Part shown: positions 62,601-64,000 of the stretch, piece by piece
Numbering within the stretch: the first letter of the stretch is position 1
Layout of the letters: the number at the start of each line of letters is the position of its first letter
DNA from: Prostheceraeus crozeri
Taxonomy: Eukaryota > Platyhelminthes > Polycladida > Euryleptidae
DNA length: 64,000 nt
NCBI GenBank assembly: GCA_907163375.1
Contig: CAJQUW010008928.1
Location: forward strand, 124,001-188,000
Reading direction: 5' to 3'
Position numbers and translations under genes: made by a program
The notes under the pieces: generated by a model
Database searches by the model: none
Seen by the model: only the letters and a program-made list of their open reading frames with translations
Told to the model about the DNA's origin: nothing

Positions 62601-64000
62601 TCATCCTTCAAAAACACATGATTTCCTGCAATGTATAGGCCTAAGACGTGAGCTGAAGCTCAGATCAATTCGAGTCAGCGCAACCATTTTTCATTTCGAG
62701 TGTGCCACTCCTGAAATGCATGTTTCTAGTACAATTTGGGGTCGCTGATTATGTGCCACGCATCAGTTTCACTAAATTCGGCCTCCTTCACTCGGAAAAC
62801 TCAATTCAAAGTTCAACTACATCACACAATAATTCCAGCGCAACCACTTTTCAAGTTGAAATTACTCTGCTCAAACGCCGTTTCACATCAAATAAATACC
62901 ACCATCGTGTGTGCCAGGTCAATATTCATCAGAATCGACCAAACACTCGTACCTATTCACTCGCTAAATCAGAAAATATCATCCTTCAAAAACACATGAT
63001 TTCCTGCAATGTATAGGCCTAAGACGTGAGCTGAAGCTCAGATCAATTCGAGTCAGCGCAACCATTTTTCATTTCGAGTGCGCCACTCCTGAAATGCATG
63101 TTTCTAGTACAATTTGGGGTCGCTGACTATGTGCCACGCATCAGTTTTACTGAATTCGGCCTCCTTCACTCGGAAAACTCAATTCAAAGTTCAACTACAT
63201 CACACAATAATTCCAGCGCAACCACTTTTCAAGTTGAAATTACTCTGCTCAAACGCCGTTTCACATCAAATAAATACCACCATCGTGTGTGCCAGGTCAA
63301 TATTCATCAGAATCGACCAAACACTCGTACCTATTCACTCGCTAAATCAGAAAATATCATCCTTCAAAAACACATGATTTCCTGCAATGTATAGGCCTAA
63401 GACGTGAGCTGAAGCTCAGATCAATTCGAGTCAGCGCAACCATTTTTCATTTCGAGTGTGCCACTCCTGAAATGCATGTTTCTAGTACAATTTGGGGTCG
63501 CTGACTATGTGCCACGCATCAGTTTTACTAAATTCGGCCTCCTTCACTCGGAAAACTCAATTCAAAGTTCAACTACATCACTCAATAATTCCAGCGCAAC
63601 CACTTTTCAAGTTGAAATTACTCTGCATAAACGCCGTTTCACATCAAATAAATACCACCATCGTGTGTGCCAGGTCAATATTCATCAGAATCGACCAAAC
63701 ACTCGTACCTATTCACTCGCTAAATCAGAAAATATCATCCTTCAAAAACACATGATTTCCTGCAATGTATAGGCCTAAGACGTGAGCTGAAGCTCAGATC
63801 AATTCGAGTCAGCGCAACCATTTTTCATTTCGAGTGTGCCACTCCTGAAATGCATGTTTCTAGTACAATTTGGGGTCGCTGACTATGTGCCACGCATCAG
63901 TTTTACTAAATTCGGCCTCCTTCACTCGGAAAACTCAATTCAAAGTTCAACTACATCACACAATAATTCCAGCGCAACCACTTTTCAAGTTGAAATTACT
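59645..64000 (+). repeat. 378-bp satellite array, runs off the window
   Basis: About eleven and a half head-to-tail monomers of 378 bp; one is 384 bp through a 6-bp ATGTAG insertion near 61381. Each contains CGCAACCATTTTTCATTTCG and a second CAGCGCAACCACTTTTCAAG, hinting at a dimeric origin. Diagnostic variants (GTGTGCC or GTGCGCC, ACTGAATT or ACTAAATT, CATAAACG or CTCAAACG, CACACAAT or CACTCAAT) are shuffled between units. Monomers are nearly identical otherwise. Every unit has the same two open frames (about 104 and 87 codons), because 378 is divisible by three; I see no sign that they are genes. Confidence 0.97.

Noticed and set aside
59672-63772. Tandem family of small secreted-like proteins
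   Set aside because: These are satellite monomers; frames persist because the period is divisible by three. No promoter, splice or signal-peptide evidence.
59106-64000. CRISPR-like array
   Set aside because: The repeats are 378 bp, contiguous and without unique spacers, in animal DNA.

Overview
This 64 kb window is AT-rich animal (metazoan) DNA, most likely from a marine invertebrate. The evidence is a spliced first coding exon of a Rab7-type GTPase gene, CR1/jockey-like and RTE-like LINEs, a Penelope-like element, a Ty1/copia element with a very short LTR, many hAT-type DNA transposons and a 378-bp satellite. I cannot name the phylum. Only one host gene piece is recognisable, the Rab7 exon at 53767-53819. 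Nearly everything else I can name is a mobile element or its debris, often nested.

Layout. An 11.2 kb DNA transposon (1340-12535) has long inverted ends built partly of 143-bp tandem repeats and a 3-bp TAA target duplication. It carries a broken gene for a zinc-finger transposase followed by a FEN/XPG-like nuclease region. A 2.95 kb antisense LINE (6574-9524) is inserted in that gene. Next come a 1 kb element with long inverted ends (12605-13622), a second antisense LINE (about 14575-16790), a 176-bp-arm palindrome (18253-18624) and a small hAT element (19403-20059). Around 21.0-24.2 kb, two Penelope-like fragments lie head to head, and one is split by a Tc1-like transposon whose catalytic spacing reads DD35E.

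Two related 2.2 kb hAT-like elements (24573-26838 and 44244-46431) lie in opposite orientation, each with a clean 6-bp target duplication. Between them are a copia deletion derivative (30624-33065) and the left half of an 8 kb composite hAT-like element (39027-46975). That composite contains both a second hAT (40735-43601, with a coiled-coil-tailed transposase fragment) and the right-hand 2.2 kb element. From 47 to 53 kb the sequence is mostly non-coding, with hairpins, a foldback and a CACTA-type miniature element.

The Rab7 exon ends at a splice donor at 53820, and its next exon is not in the window. The downstream sequence is therefore probably a first coding intron longer than 10 kb. It holds a piggyBac-like remnant with a nested hAT, a tRNA-Met-like relic, an RTE fragment and, from about 59.1 kb to the window end, a satellite array. 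The array has divergent edge units, then about eleven and a half 378-bp monomers, and runs off the window.
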